In this document: positions 18,380-29,926 of the stretch, piece after piece
Numbering within the stretch: the stretch's first letter is position 1
How the letters are laid out: every line of letters begins with the position of its first letter
NCBI RefSeq assembly: GCF_017315725.1
Contig: NZ_JAFLRG010000001.1
Span: 744,001-808,000, forward strand
Origin: Trinickia acidisoli
GTDB taxonomy: Bacteria; Pseudomonadota; Gammaproteobacteria; Burkholderiales; Burkholderiaceae
Length of the DNA stretch: 64,000 nt
Direction of reading: 5' to 3'
Notes under the pieces: generated by a model
The model's database searches: none
Seen by the model: the letters and a program-made list of their open reading frames with translations, nothing else
What the model was told of the DNA's origin: nothing
Program-made: the position numbers and the translations under genes

Positions 18380-19528
18380 ATGTCCACACCCCTGCCAGCG
18401 AGTGACTATCAACAAACAGAATTTTCGAAGCTGTCCGTCGGCCCCACGACGGACTGGGCGAATCTCGGCGGGCAGTTTCGCGGCCTACCGACACCCGTCT
18501 ACTACTCGGGGTCGCTGTTCGCGTTCACGCGTAACTTCGACAACCGGCTCGGCATGTGCCAGATCGATACGACCGGGACGAAAGGCAAATGGTCCACGTG
18601 GGGCGGTACGCTCACGTACAGCCCCGCTGCGGCGCTGTCGCAGAACGGCTCGATCGGGGTAATCGGCCGCATGCAATCCGGGCAGATCCAGATCAGCTAC
18701 ATCAACCCGTTCCAGGGCATCTACACGCCCTGGGTCGCGATCACGGGTGCCCCGTCCGGCACGAACTTCAGCGGCCCCGTCCAACTCGTGCAGAACACCA
18801 ATGCGCGGCTCGAAGCATTCGCGCTCGATACGAACGGCAATCTGTGGCATGCATGGGAAACGTCCGTCGGCAGCAACCCACAATGGTCTTCATGGAGTCA
18901 TCTCGGCAGCGGCTTCAATTCGATGCCGACCGAGTTCCCCGTGTTCCTGCTGCAGGGCGGGACCAATAAGGGATGTCTGCAAGCGGTGTTGATCGGCAAT
19001 CAGCCCAATATGTATCAGTCGACACAGTACGCGGGCGGGGGTTACGACTCATGGAGCCCGTTCACGGTGGTCGGCACGACGATCCCGCCCGATTCGCCGC
19101 CGCAATTCGCCAACGGGCCAGCGGCGAATTTCGATACCAATCTGCAGAACGCCGCTTATGCCGGTTACAACGCGAACGTCGGCGTCGGCCAAAATCCGCT
19201 TGTTTACTGCGCGCCGCCGAGCTTCCCGCAATGGGGGCCGATCAACAACATCACGTCCGAGCAGTATCCGATCTCGAATGCCGCGCCGGTCATGGTGTCG
19301 AACGGCGGCGTCGCCAATTTGGCATGGTCGACGCCGAACGGTCAGGTGTATCTAGTGTCGGAGGCGATGACGGCGAATAACTTCTGGTCCAACAACATCC
19401 AATCGGTGGGCACCGGGAATGCGCAGTTCACCGGCCAGATGGTCGGCGTGGTCAACAACGGCATGGATGGCCTGTTCATGTTGGTTGCGGACGGCACGCT
19501 CGCATTCATCAACTACCTGCCTCAGTAG
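18380..19528 (+). CDS. Predicted seven-bladed beta-propeller lectin (PLL-like / DUF346-type repeats)
   Basis: 382 residues without signal peptide or membrane segment. I count seven tandem repeats of about 45-55 residues, each beginning with an aromatic strand (DWANLGG, WSTWGGTL, YTPWVAITG, QWSSWSHLG, YDSWSPFTV, FPQWGPINN, NFWSNNIQS) and continuing with strands such as GRLEAFALDTNGNLWHAW-like segments. This matches the pattern of PLL/PHL propeller lectins of Photorhabdus and related bacterial fucose-binding proteins, where sugar sites lie between blades. That is inference from pattern, not a database match. Low Lys and high Asn/Gly/Ser/Thr content contrasts with its core neighbours and suggests an accessory gene. 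Export, if any, would be non-classical. Confidence 0.7.
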   Translation: MSTPLPASDYQQTEFSKLSVGPTTDWANLGGQFRGLPTPVYYSGSLFAFTRNFDNRLGMCQIDTTGTKGKWSTWGGTLTYSPAAALSQNGSIGVIGRMQSGQIQISYINPFQGIYTPWVAITGAPSGTNFSGPVQLVQNTNARLEAFALDTNGNLWHAWETSVGSNPQWSSWSHLGSGFNSMPTEFPVFLLQGGTNKGCLQAVLIGNQPNMYQSTQYAGGGYDSWSPFTVVGTTIPPDSPPQFANGPAANFDTNLQNAAYAGYNANVGVGQNPLVYCAPPSFPQWGPINNITSEQYPISNAAPVMVSNGGVANLAWSTPNGQVYLVSEAMTANNFWSNNIQSVGTGNAQFTGQMVGVVNNGMDGLFMLVADGTLAFINYLPQ

Positions 19529-19685
19529 CGGCACGCTGGCAGAGCGGTAGCAGCACGGCGGATCGCCCGCGAACGCGCATTCATTCGGCGTTTCGGGCGT
19601 CAGCCGCGGTGAAGCGCTCGTTTTGGGGAGGTTGCGCCGCCCGCCATGGTGCGGCGCAAAGCACTGCGTGTTGCCTCGCGCCGCG

Positions 19686-19931
19686 TCAAGCGGGCGGGAG
19701 CATCGTCTCGTTCGACGCGTTGCCCGGTGCGAGCGTCGACGGTCTTGGCGTGACAGCTTCGATCGCTTCGTCGATCACGAGACCGAGCAGATGCCGTTGT
19801 GCGGGCGTGAGATCGACGCGCGCGGCGAATTGATCGACGGCCGAACGGATTGCGTTCGAGCGCTGTTGCCGCGTCGGCGTCGTGATCATTCGAGGCGGGA
19901 GCGGCGTTACGGTCCCTAATTCTGTGCTCAT
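19686..19931 (-). CDS. Small hypothetical protein, 81 residues
   Basis: I do not recognise it. The ATG at 19931 is preceded by GGAAG at suitable distance. The middle is predicted helical (RSNAIRSAVDQFAARVDLTPAQRHLLGLVIDEAIEAV), flanked by Pro/Thr-rich disordered ends. No signal peptide, cysteine or known motif. A 9-base inverted repeat (TTGCGCCGC / GCGGCGCAA, 19632-19659) 27 bases after its stop could act as a weak terminator. A real gene seems more likely than not, because the frame is protein-like while the overlapping frames are Arg-rich. Confidence 0.5.
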   Translation of the reverse strand: MSTELGTVTPLPPRMITTPTRQQRSNAIRSAVDQFAARVDLTPAQRHLLGLVIDEAIEAVTPRPSTLAPGNASNETMLPPA

Positions 19932-20101
19932 AGCGGACTTCCAAGTCATTCGGCATGAATAGGGTGCGACTATGCAATTTTCGCGCCATGACCCCCTGAA
20001 CAGGGTGGACAGGCCAACGCGGGCCCAACGGTGGGCGTATCGGCAGAAAATGTTTCATTTCTGATACGCGCTGGCTCCGCACCGAGCCGTCGTTCGCACA
20101 A

Positions 20102-20144
20102 ACAAAAACGGCGCGCCGCGGTTCCACCCGCATGCGCGCCGTTT
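20102..20144 (-). terminator. Bidirectional rho-independent terminator downstream of secF
   Basis: AAAAACGGCGCGC (20102-20114) is perfectly complementary to GCGCGCCGTTTTT (20132-20144), with a 17-base loop. T runs are present in both directions. It lies 51 bases after the secF stop and would end the queA-tgt-yajC-secD-secF transcript. Confidence 0.9.
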
Positions 20145-20195
20145 TTCGAAGCGGTGAAGCTCGAAGCAGGGCTAACAGCTAAGCCAACGCCCCGC

Positions 20196-21146
20196 TCAAA
20201 CTTGTGCGCCGGCGTTCGGATCGCTCGGATCGTGACGCGGCTTTTTGTCCTTGAGCAGATCCTCCCGCTTCACGCCAAGCCACATCGCCAGCGCCGCTGC
20301 GACGAACACCGACGAGTAGATACCGAAGCAGATGCCGATCGTCAGCGCGAGCGCGAAGTAGTGCAGCGTCGGGCCGCCGAACAGGAACATCGACAGCACC
20401 ATCATCTGCGTACAGCCGTGCGTGATGACCGTGCGCGACATCGTGCTCGTGATCGCGTGGTTGATGACCTCCATCACCGTCATCCTGCGTTCGCGGCGGA
20501 ACGTTTCGCGAATCCGGTCGAAGATAACGACCGATTCGTTCACCGAGTAGCCGAGCACCGCGAGCACCGCCGCCAGCACCGACAACGAGAACTCCCATTG
20601 GAAGAATGCGAAAAAGCCGAGAATGATCACGACGTCGTGCAAGTTCGCGATGATGCCGGCAATGGCGTACTTCCATTCGAAGCGGAACGACAGATAGATG
20701 ACGATGCCGGCGACGACGCAAGCGAGCGCGAGCAGGCCGTTGGTGGCGAGCTCCTTGCCCACCTGCGGCCCGACGAACTCGACGCGCTGCAATTGCGCGG
20801 CCGCGTCTTGCGCCTTCAGCCCCGCCATGACTTGCTCGCTTTGCTGCGACGACGAGAGGCCATGCTTCAGCGGCAGCCGAATCATCACGTCACGCGAGGT
20901 GCCGAAGGTCTGCACCTGCGCGTCGCCGTAGCCGAGCGTATCGAGCGTCTTGCGCACCGGGTCGAGCTGTACCGTCTGCGGGTACTGCACTTCGATGACG
21001 GTGCCGCCCGTGAACTCCACCGACAGATGCAGCCCGCGATGAATCAGGAAGAACACCGCGGCGAAAAACGTCAAGAACGAGATCGCGTTGAAGATCAACG
21101 CGCGTTGCATGAACGGAATGTCTTTGCGAATGCGGAAAAATTCCAT
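20196..21146 (-). CDS. secF: Protein translocase subunit SecF
   Basis: 316-residue RND-type membrane protein that, with SecD and YajC, uses the proton gradient to help pull proteins through SecYEG. The N-terminus [19 protein letters not shown] leads into the first helix. A periplasmic P4 domain follows ([14 protein letters not shown]), and then five membrane helices with [35 protein letters not shown]-type motifs. The ATG at 21146 has GGAGA upstream; the longer upstream frame is noise. It starts 29 bases after the secD stop. Confidence 0.97.
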   Translation of the reverse strand: [316 protein letters not shown]

Positions 21147-21175
21147 GGTCTTGTCTCCGGGTTCCGACGAACCGA

Positions 21176-23212
21176 TTAGCGGGATGAGCCCGGTTTGCGC
21201 GAGGTGGTGCCTTCGCGCGCGCGATTGCGCAGGACCGGCTTCGCGCCGCTGGGTCCGACTTTGCCCTTTTGCGCGGTGACCGTCTTGGCCGTGCGCATCG
21301 TGTCGGTGTGCTCGTCGACGTCGCTGCCGACTTGCGGATAGGCCACGGCCTCGGCCGCGGCCGGGCGCCAGACCTGCCCGATCGCGAGCGACTTGAGCTT
21401 CTTCTTGCCGCCGTACCACGCGTTGACGATGCCGCGCGAGAAGAACACCGCCGAGAACATCGACGTCAAGATGCCGATGCAGTGCACCACGGCGAAGCCG
21501 CGCACCGGGCCCGAGCCGAAGGCGAGCAGCGCCAGGCCGGCGATGAGCGTCGTGACGTTCGAGTCGAGAATCGTGGCCCAGGCATGCGCATAGCCGTTCT
21601 GGATCGCGAGCTGCGGCGGCGCGCCGTGGCGTAGTTCTTCACGCACGCGCTCGTTGATCAGCACGTTCGCATCGATCGCCATACCGAGCGCGAGCGCGAT
21701 AGCCGCGATGCCGGGCAGCGTCAGCGTAGCCTGCAGCATCGACAGCACGGCCACGAGCAAGAGCAGGTTCACCGACAGGCCGATGACCGAGACGAGCCCG
21801 AACAGCAGGTAATAGGCGATCATGAACACGGTGATCCCGGCGAAGCCGTAGACGACCGAGTCGAAGCCCTTCTTGATGTTGTCGGCCCCGAGGCTCGGGC
21901 CGATCGTGCGTTCTTCGATGATGTCCATCGGCGCAGCCAGCGAGCCCGCGCGCAACAGCAGCGCGAGATCGGCGGCCGCTTGCGGGGTGGGCTGGCCCGT
22001 GATCTGGAAGCGATCGCCGAGTTCGGACTGGATCGTCGCGACCGTCAGCACCTGGCCCTTGCCCTTTTCGAACAGCACCATCGCCATCGGCTTGCCGATG
22101 TTGTCGCGCGAGACGCTGGCCACGGCGCGGCCCGCCGCCGAGTTCAGGCGGATGTTGACGGACGGGCGCTGGTGTTCGTCGAAGCCGGCCGAGGCGTCGA
22201 TGATGCTGTCGCCCGTAAAGATCACTTGCTTGCGCAGCAGCACCGGCGCTTGGTTGCCTTCGGTGAAGAGCTCGTCGCCGGCCGGGACGGCCTCGCCGGG
22301 CGTGGGGTGCGTGTTGACCGGATCGGCCAAGCGCGCCTCGAGCGTGGCGGTGCGGCCGATGATTTCCTTCGCCTTGGCCGTATCTTGCACGCCGGGCAGC
22401 TCGACGACGATGCGGTCGGCGCCTTGCTGCTGGATCACGGGTTCGGCCACGCCGAGCTCGTTCACGCGGTTGTGCAGCGTCTGCATGTTCTGCTTGACGG
22501 CTGCTTCCTCGACCGCGCTCAACTGCGCGGGCGCGAACGTGCCGACGACTTGCGCCCCGCCGGTCGTGGATTGCCGCGTGGCCCATTGCAGTTCGGTGAT
22601 GTTGCGCGTGAGTTGCGTGCGCGCGTTATCGGCCGTTGCCTGATCGGCGAAATCGATGACGATCGTTTGGTCGACGCGATTGACGCCGCCTTCGCGGATC
22701 TCGTTGTCGCGCAAGAACGTGCGCGCATCCGATGCGTCGGAGTCGAGCCGCTTGTTGAGCGCGCCCGCCATGTCGATCTGCATCAGGAAGTGGACGCCGC
22801 CTCGCAGGTCGAGCCCGAGGTACATCGGCAGCGCATGCAGTGCCGTGAGCCAGCGCGGCGAAGCGCTTTCCAGATTCAGCGCGACGACGTATTGCGGATC
22901 GTTCGGATCGGGGTTCAGCGCCTTTTGCAGCAAATCCTTCGCGTGCAACTGCGTGTCGGTGTCTTTCAGGCGGACGCGGATGTTGGCGTTGGTCGTGGCG
23001 TTGTCGAACGTGACGTCGTCAGGCTTGATCTGATCGGCGGCGAGCGCGGATTCGACCTGCGCGAGCGTGGATTCGTCGAGCTTGACCGTCGCCTTGCCGC
23101 TGAGCACCTGCACGGCCGGCGCTTCGCCGTAGAAGTTGGGCAATGTGTACAGAAGGCCGATGGCGAGTGCCACGGCCATCACGACATATTTCCAAAGGGG
23201 GTAGCGATTCAT
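21176..23212 (-). CDS. secD: Protein translocase subunit SecD
   Basis: 678 residues, somewhat longer than E. coli SecD (615). N-terminal helix (WKYVVMAVALAIGLLYTLP), the large periplasmic P1 domain with DLRGGVHFLMQIDM, and five C-terminal helices with the GIAAIALALGMAIDANVLINERVREELRHGA motif. The extra length is mostly a basic C-terminal tail (SDVDEHTDTMRTAKTVTAQKGK onward). It lies between yajC and secF in the conserved order; 125 bases separate it from the yajC stop. Confidence 0.97.
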   Translation of the reverse strand: MNRYPLWKYVVMAVALAIGLLYTLPNFYGEAPAVQVLSGKATVKLDESTLAQVESALAADQIKPDDVTFDNATTNANIRVRLKDTDTQLHAKDLLQKALNPDPNDPQYVVALNLESASPRWLTALHALPMYLGLDLRGGVHFLMQIDMAGALNKRLDSDASDARTFLRDNEIREGGVNRVDQTIVIDFADQATADNARTQLTRNITELQWATRQSTTGGAQVVGTFAPAQLSAVEEAAVKQNMQTLHNRVNELGVAEPVIQQQGADRIVVELPGVQDTAKAKEIIGRTATLEARLADPVNTHPTPGEAVPAGDELFTEGNQAPVLLRKQVIFTGDSIIDASAGFDEHQRPSVNIRLNSAAGRAVASVSRDNIGKPMAMVLFEKGKGQVLTVATIQSELGDRFQITGQPTPQAAADLALLLRAGSLAAPMDIIEERTIGPSLGADNIKKGFDSVVYGFAGITVFMIAYYLLFGLVSVIGLSVNLLLLVAVLSMLQATLTLPGIAAIALALGMAIDANVLINERVREELRHGAPPQLAIQNGYAHAWATILDSNVTTLIAGLALLAFGSGPVRGFAVVHCIGILTSMFSAVFFSRGIVNAWYGGKKKLKSLAIGQVWRPAAAEAVAYPQVGSDVDEHTDTMRTAKTVTAQKGKVGPSGAKPVLRNRAREGTTSRKPGSSR

Positions 23213-23337
23213 GGGGGAGCCGAACGGGTGGGTTGGCGTGTGGGCGGTGCGGGGCGTTCCCTCACCGGCCCCGGTGCGGCGTAACGTGCTAGGCGCGTCG
23301 CGCCGCCTCGAGCCGGGTACTGTAGGGCGGTGCCGCG

Positions 23338-23667
23338 TCAGAGCGACTTGATCGTGCCTTTCGGGAGAATCGTCGTGACGGAACCCTTTTGCACGGTGAT
23401 TTCCGTGCCCGCGGCGATTTCGATGCCGACGTACGCTTCGCCGACCTTCGTCACCTTGCCAACGACGCCGCCGTTCGTCACGACTTCATCGCCCTTGGCC
23501 ATCGCGGAGAGCATGTTGCGATGGTCTTTCTGACGTTTCATCTGCGGGCGAATCATGATGAAGTACAGCACCGCGAACATGAGGATGAGCGGCAAAAAGC
23601 TCATCAGGCTCGACTCGGCGCCGCCGCCGGTTGCGCCTTGCCCGAATGCATTGGAAATCAGCGACAC
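23338..23667 (-). CDS. yajC: Preprotein translocase subunit YajC
   Basis: 109 residues, one transmembrane helix (MSFLPLILMFAVLYFIMIRP) followed by the conserved cytosolic barrel KRQKDHRNMLSAMAKGDEVVTNGGVVGKV. The start is GTG at 23667, with CGGAGAAACCAAC directly before it, giving the usual VSLISNAF N-terminus; an ATG at 23760 lacks support. YajC is the small partner of SecDF. Confidence 0.95.
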   Translation of the reverse strand: MSLISNAFGQGATGGGAESSLMSFLPLILMFAVLYFIMIRPQMKRQKDHRNMLSAMAKGDEVVTNGGVVGKVTKVGEAYVGIEIAAGTEITVQKGSVTTILPKGTIKSL

Positions 23668-23835
23668 GTTGGTTTCTCCGTAAAGGACGATCGAAACGAT
23701 CTGAGGCGATCGAAAAATAGCCGCGTATTTTACCACCTGCGCCGGACTTGCCGGCTGCACGGTTACAGCGATTGCCGGCCGTCCCCGCGTGCGCTAGCGC
23801 GGGCGCGGCTCCGCCCGCGCGCAGCGCGCCGGCCG

Positions 23836-26177
<2,342 letters not shown>

Positions 26178-26308
26178 GCTGCGTTGATCGGCGGTGAGGA
26201 TGCGGCGAAACGGCTCACGAGCCGCTATGATCGCGAAGCGCGATGCCGAGGCGGCCCCGCGTGCCGTTCGTCGAGAAGAAAGCCGTTATTGTACTTGCCA
26301 GGAGCGTA

Positions 26309-28582
26309 ATGCCGTTGTCCGACCGTAGCCTGCCCGATTCCGCCGACGACACGGCACCGCCCGCGCGCGCCAGGAAGCGGCGCCAAGCCGCGCCCGATGA
26401 GGGTTCGCGCGGCGCCGGCGATGCGCTCGCGAAGGAAGACGCACCGGCCGAGCCCGTCATCGGTGCGGTTGCCGGCGCTGCGAAGAAACGGACGAAGACC
26501 GTGGCCGGCAACTCCCCGGCGAAGCTCGCGAAGACGGTCGACAAGCTCGCCAAGCTCGGCCTCACGCGCGACATCGATCTCGTCCTGCATCTGCCGATGC
26601 GTTATGAAGACGAAACGACGCTTACGCCGATCGGCGAGCTTTTGCCTGGCGAGACGGCGCAGGCCGAAGGCATCGTCGTCGACAACGAAATCGCCTATCG
26701 GCCCCGCCGGCAGCTCGTCGTCAAGCTGCGCGACGCCGACGGCAGCGAACTCTCTCTGCGGTTCCTCAATTTTTACGGCTCGCAGGTCAAGCAGATGGCG
26801 CTTGGCGTTCGCCTACGTGTGCGCGGCGACGTGCGCGGTGGTTTTTTCGGGCTCGAAATGGTCCACCCGACGGTGCGCCCCGTCGACGAGGACACGCCGC
26901 TGCCCCAGGCACTGACGCCCGTTTATCCGAGTACGGCCGGCGTCTCGCAGGCGTATCTGCGCAAGGCCATCGACAATGCGCTCGCCCGCACGCCGCTGCC
27001 CGAAATCTTGCCCGAGCGCATCGCCGAGCAATACTGCCGGCCGCTGGCGTTGCCGCCGCTCGCGCAGGCGGTGCGCGTGCTTCATCACCCGAGCGCGGGC
27101 GCCGACGAAACGGCGCTGATCGACGGCACCCATCCGGCCTGGACCCGGATCAAGTTCGACGAATTGCTCGCGCAGCAACTGTCGCTCAAGCGCGCGCACG
27201 AGGAGCGGCGCGCCCGCTCGGCCCCGTCGATGCCGCGCGGTACGGGCGGCGAGACGCTCGTCGCGAGGCTTTCGGCCGCGCTGCCGTTCGAACTCACGCG
27301 CGCGCAGGCGCGCGTCGTTGCCGAGATATCGGCCGATCTGAACGCGCCCCATCCGATGCAACGGCTGTTGCAGGGCGACGTCGGCAGCGGCAAGACCGTC
27401 GTCGCGGCGCTGGCGGCCGCCCAAGCGATCGATTGCGGCTACCAGGCGGCCATGATGGCGCCGACGGAAATCCTTGCCGAGCAGCATGCCCGCAAGCTGC
27501 GCGGCTGGCTCGAGCCGCTCGGCGTCACCGTCGCCTGGCTCGCCGGCAGCCTGAAGGCGAAAGAGAAGCGCGCGGCCGTCGAAGCGGCGGCCTCGGGGGC
27601 GGCTCAGCTCGTGATCGGCACGCACGCGATCATTCAGGACACCGTGGAATTCGCGCGGCTCGGCCTCGTCATCGTCGACGAGCAGCATCGATTCGGCGTC
27701 GCCCAGCGGCTCGCGCTGCGCGCCAAAGCCGATCGCGCGGGCGGCGGCGCGGCGGGTTTTCAGCCGCACCAGTTGATGATGTCGGCCACGCCGATTCCGC
27801 GCACGCTCGCAATGACGTATTACGCCGACCTCGACGTGTCGACGATCGACGAGCTGCCGCCGGGGCGCACGCCGATCGTGACGAAGCTCATTTCCGATGC
27901 GCGCCGCGACGAAGTGATCGCGCGCGTGCGCGAGGCGGCCTTGACGGGGCGGCAGGTGTATTGGGTGTGCCCGCTGATCGAGGAAAGCGAAACGCTGCAG
28001 TTGCAGACGGCGATCGAGACCTACGAAACGCTTGCGCAAGCGTTGCCCGAACTGCGCGTCGGCCTCGTGCATGGGCGGCTGCCGCCGGCCGAGAAGGCGG
28101 CCGTCATGGACGCGTTTTCGCGCAACGAGGCGCAGTTGCTCGTGGCGACGACGGTGATCGAGGTCGGCGTGGACGTGCCCAACGCGTCGTTGATGGTCAT
28201 CGAGCATGCGGAGCGCTTCGGCCTCGCTCAACTGCACCAATTGCGCGGGCGCGTGGGGCGCGGCAGCGCGGCCTCCATCTGCGTGCTGCTCTACAGCAAC
28301 CCGCTGTCGCTGACGGCGCGCGAGCGCTTGAAGACGATGCGCGAGACGACCGACGGTTTCGAAATCGCACGGCGCGACTTGGAGATTCGCGGCCCCGGCG
28401 AATTTCTGGGCGCGCGCCAGTCGGGCGCGGCGATGCTGCGCTTTGCCAGTCTCGAAAACGACGCCTGGCTCATCGAGCCGGCCCGAGAGGCCGCGGCGCG
28501 GCTCATCGCCGAGCATCCCGACGTCGTCCTCCAGCATTTGGCGCGCTGGCTCGGCGGCCGCGAGCAATTCCTGAAGGCCTGA
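26309..28582 (+). CDS. recG: ATP-dependent DNA helicase RecG
   Basis: 757 residues. Remodels stalled forks and branched DNA. An OB-fold wedge domain occupies the N-terminal third. The helicase core has Walker A GDVGSGKTVVAAL, the DEQHRFG box, MSATPIPRTLAMTYYADLD, and QLHQLRGRVGRG. The ATG at 26309 has AGGAGCG before it. About 60 extra residues at the N-terminus, relative to E. coli RecG, are charged and Ala-rich and look disordered. The neighbour downstream is oxyR, an arrangement also seen in Burkholderia. Confidence 0.97.
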   Translation: MPLSDRSLPDSADDTAPPARARKRRQAAPDEGSRGAGDALAKEDAPAEPVIGAVAGAAKKRTKTVAGNSPAKLAKTVDKLAKLGLTRDIDLVLHLPMRYEDETTLTPIGELLPGETAQAEGIVVDNEIAYRPRRQLVVKLRDADGSELSLRFLNFYGSQVKQMALGVRLRVRGDVRGGFFGLEMVHPTVRPVDEDTPLPQALTPVYPSTAGVSQAYLRKAIDNALARTPLPEILPERIAEQYCRPLALPPLAQAVRVLHHPSAGADETALIDGTHPAWTRIKFDELLAQQLSLKRAHEERRARSAPSMPRGTGGETLVARLSAALPFELTRAQARVVAEISADLNAPHPMQRLLQGDVGSGKTVVAALAAAQAIDCGYQAAMMAPTEILAEQHARKLRGWLEPLGVTVAWLAGSLKAKEKRAAVEAAASGAAQLVIGTHAIIQDTVEFARLGLVIVDEQHRFGVAQRLALRAKADRAGGGAAGFQPHQLMMSATPIPRTLAMTYYADLDVSTIDELPPGRTPIVTKLISDARRDEVIARVREAALTGRQVYWVCPLIEESETLQLQTAIETYETLAQALPELRVGLVHGRLPPAEKAAVMDAFSRNEAQLLVATTVIEVGVDVPNASLMVIEHAERFGLAQLHQLRGRVGRGSAASICVLLYSNPLSLTARERLKTMRETTDGFEIARRDLEIRGPGEFLGARQSGAAMLRFASLENDAWLIEPAREAAARLIAEHPDVVLQHLARWLGGREQFLKA

Positions 28583-28735
28583 GCGCCTTGAGCGGCTGAG
28601 CGGCTGAGCGCGAACGAAGGGCGCCCGGCATGGCCATTCGCTGTCGATGCGTGCCGGCCCCTCCGTCGTTGCCGCGTGACCGAGGACACGCAGCCCTGCG
28701 TTGCCGCCCTGTTGGCGAATCGCTGCCTCGGGTGT

Positions 28736-28750
28736 ATAAGATAAACCTAT
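28736..28750 (+). promoter_or_regulatory. Candidate OxyR half-operator in the oxyR promoter
   Basis: ATAAGATAAACCTAT fits the OxyR motif ATAG-N7-CTAT with one mismatch in the left quartet. It sits 28 bases before the oxyR start codon, in an otherwise short AT-rich island. It would fit autoregulation; only one 15-base element is evident. Confidence 0.4.
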
Positions 28751-28778
28751 CGATTTCAACGTCCTGATTGGTCCCCCA

Positions 28779-29738
28779 ATGACGCTCACTGAACTGAAAT
28801 ACATCGTGGCGGTTGCGCGCGAGCGGCATTTCGGCCGTGCCGCCGAGGCGTGCTTCGTCAGCCAGCCGACGCTGTCGGTCGCGATCAAGAAGCTCGAGGA
28901 CGAACTCAACGTCCAGATTTTCGAGCGCGGCACGAGCGAAGTCAGCGTGACGCCGATCGGCGAGCAGATCGTCACGCAAGCGCAGCGTGTGCTCGAGCAG
29001 ACGCTCGCGATCAAGGAAATCGCAAAGCAGGGCAAGGATCCACTCGTCGGGCCGCTGCGTCTCGGCGTCATCTATACGATCGGCCCCTATCTGCTGCCGA
29101 CGCTCGTCAAGCAGATGATCCGGGCCGTGCCGCAGATGCCGCTGATGCTGCAGGAGAATTACACGCTCAAGCTCATCGAGCTGCTCAAGCAAGGCGAGAT
29201 CGACGTCGCGATCATGGCGCTGCCGTTCCCGGAAACGGGCCTGATGGTGCGTCCGCTCTACGACGAGCCGTTCGTCGTGGCGCTGCCGGCGGGGCATGCT
29301 TGGGAGTCGCGCAAGAAGATCGACGCAAACGACCTGAAGCAGGAAACGATGCTGCTGCTCGGCAACGGACATTGCTTCCGCGACCACGTGCTCGGCGTCT
29401 GTCCCGAATTGATGCGGTTTTCGCAAACAGCGGACGGCATTCAGAAGACATTCGAAGGCTCCTCGCTCGAGACGATCCGCCACATGGTGGCGAGCGGCGT
29501 CGGCATCACCGTGCTGCCGCGCATGTCGGTGCACGAGGTCAGGGCGCATGCGGGCGGACCCGACGCGGGCTTGCTCAGCTACGTGCCGTTCGAGGAGCCC
29601 GTGCCCGACCGGCGCGTCGTGCTCGCTTGGCGCAAGAGCTTCACGCGCATGCCGGCCATCGAGGCCATCAGCGAGGCCATCTCGTCTTGCGAGCTGCCCG
29701 GCGTCAGCAAGCTCGACATGCCGGTTGCCGTCAATTGA
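28779..29738 (+). CDS. oxyR: LysR-type peroxide sensor OxyR
   Basis: 319 residues. LysR winged helix at residues 1-65 (TELKYIVAVARERHFGRAAEACFVSQPTLSVAIKKLE). The effector domain carries the redox pair at exactly the E. coli positions, Cys199 and Cys208 (GHCFRDHVLGVC), so thiol-disulfide sensing of hydrogen peroxide is expected. The catalase and dps genes downstream on the same strand are classical OxyR targets. Confidence 0.96.
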   Translation: MTLTELKYIVAVARERHFGRAAEACFVSQPTLSVAIKKLEDELNVQIFERGTSEVSVTPIGEQIVTQAQRVLEQTLAIKEIAKQGKDPLVGPLRLGVIYTIGPYLLPTLVKQMIRAVPQMPLMLQENYTLKLIELLKQGEIDVAIMALPFPETGLMVRPLYDEPFVVALPAGHAWESRKKIDANDLKQETMLLLGNGHCFRDHVLGVCPELMRFSQTADGIQKTFEGSSLETIRHMVASGVGITVLPRMSVHEVRAHAGGPDAGLLSYVPFEEPVPDRRVVLAWRKSFTRMPAIEAISEAISSCELPGVSKLDMPVAVN

Positions 29739-29819
29739 CGGTCCGGCTGCCGGCCGGCGCGGCGCATGCCGCGTTCGGCCGCGCCGCTATCGAGGTGTCC
29801 CGTTGTCGCTGTAGCGGTA

Positions 29820-29861
29820 CTATCGAATAGATAACAATAATCGAATATCGTAAATCGATAG
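29820..29861 (+). promoter_or_regulatory. AT-rich regulatory region upstream of the catalase gene, candidate OxyR site
   Basis: A 42-base AT-rich segment in a GC-rich background. It begins with CTATCGA and ends with TCGATAG, and it contains ATAGATAACAATAAT (an ATAG-N7 half-motif) and two copies of ATCGAATA. The outer CTATCGA/TCGATAG pair is a perfect inverted repeat. Its position between oxyR and the catalase fits an OxyR operator. No single 37-base consensus site aligns fully. Confidence 0.45.
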
Positions 29862-29926
29862 CTTTCTTTATTCTTCACTCCATGGATCGCGCCGATCGAG
29901 CGCTCAAGCCCACCGTGGAGGAAGTC

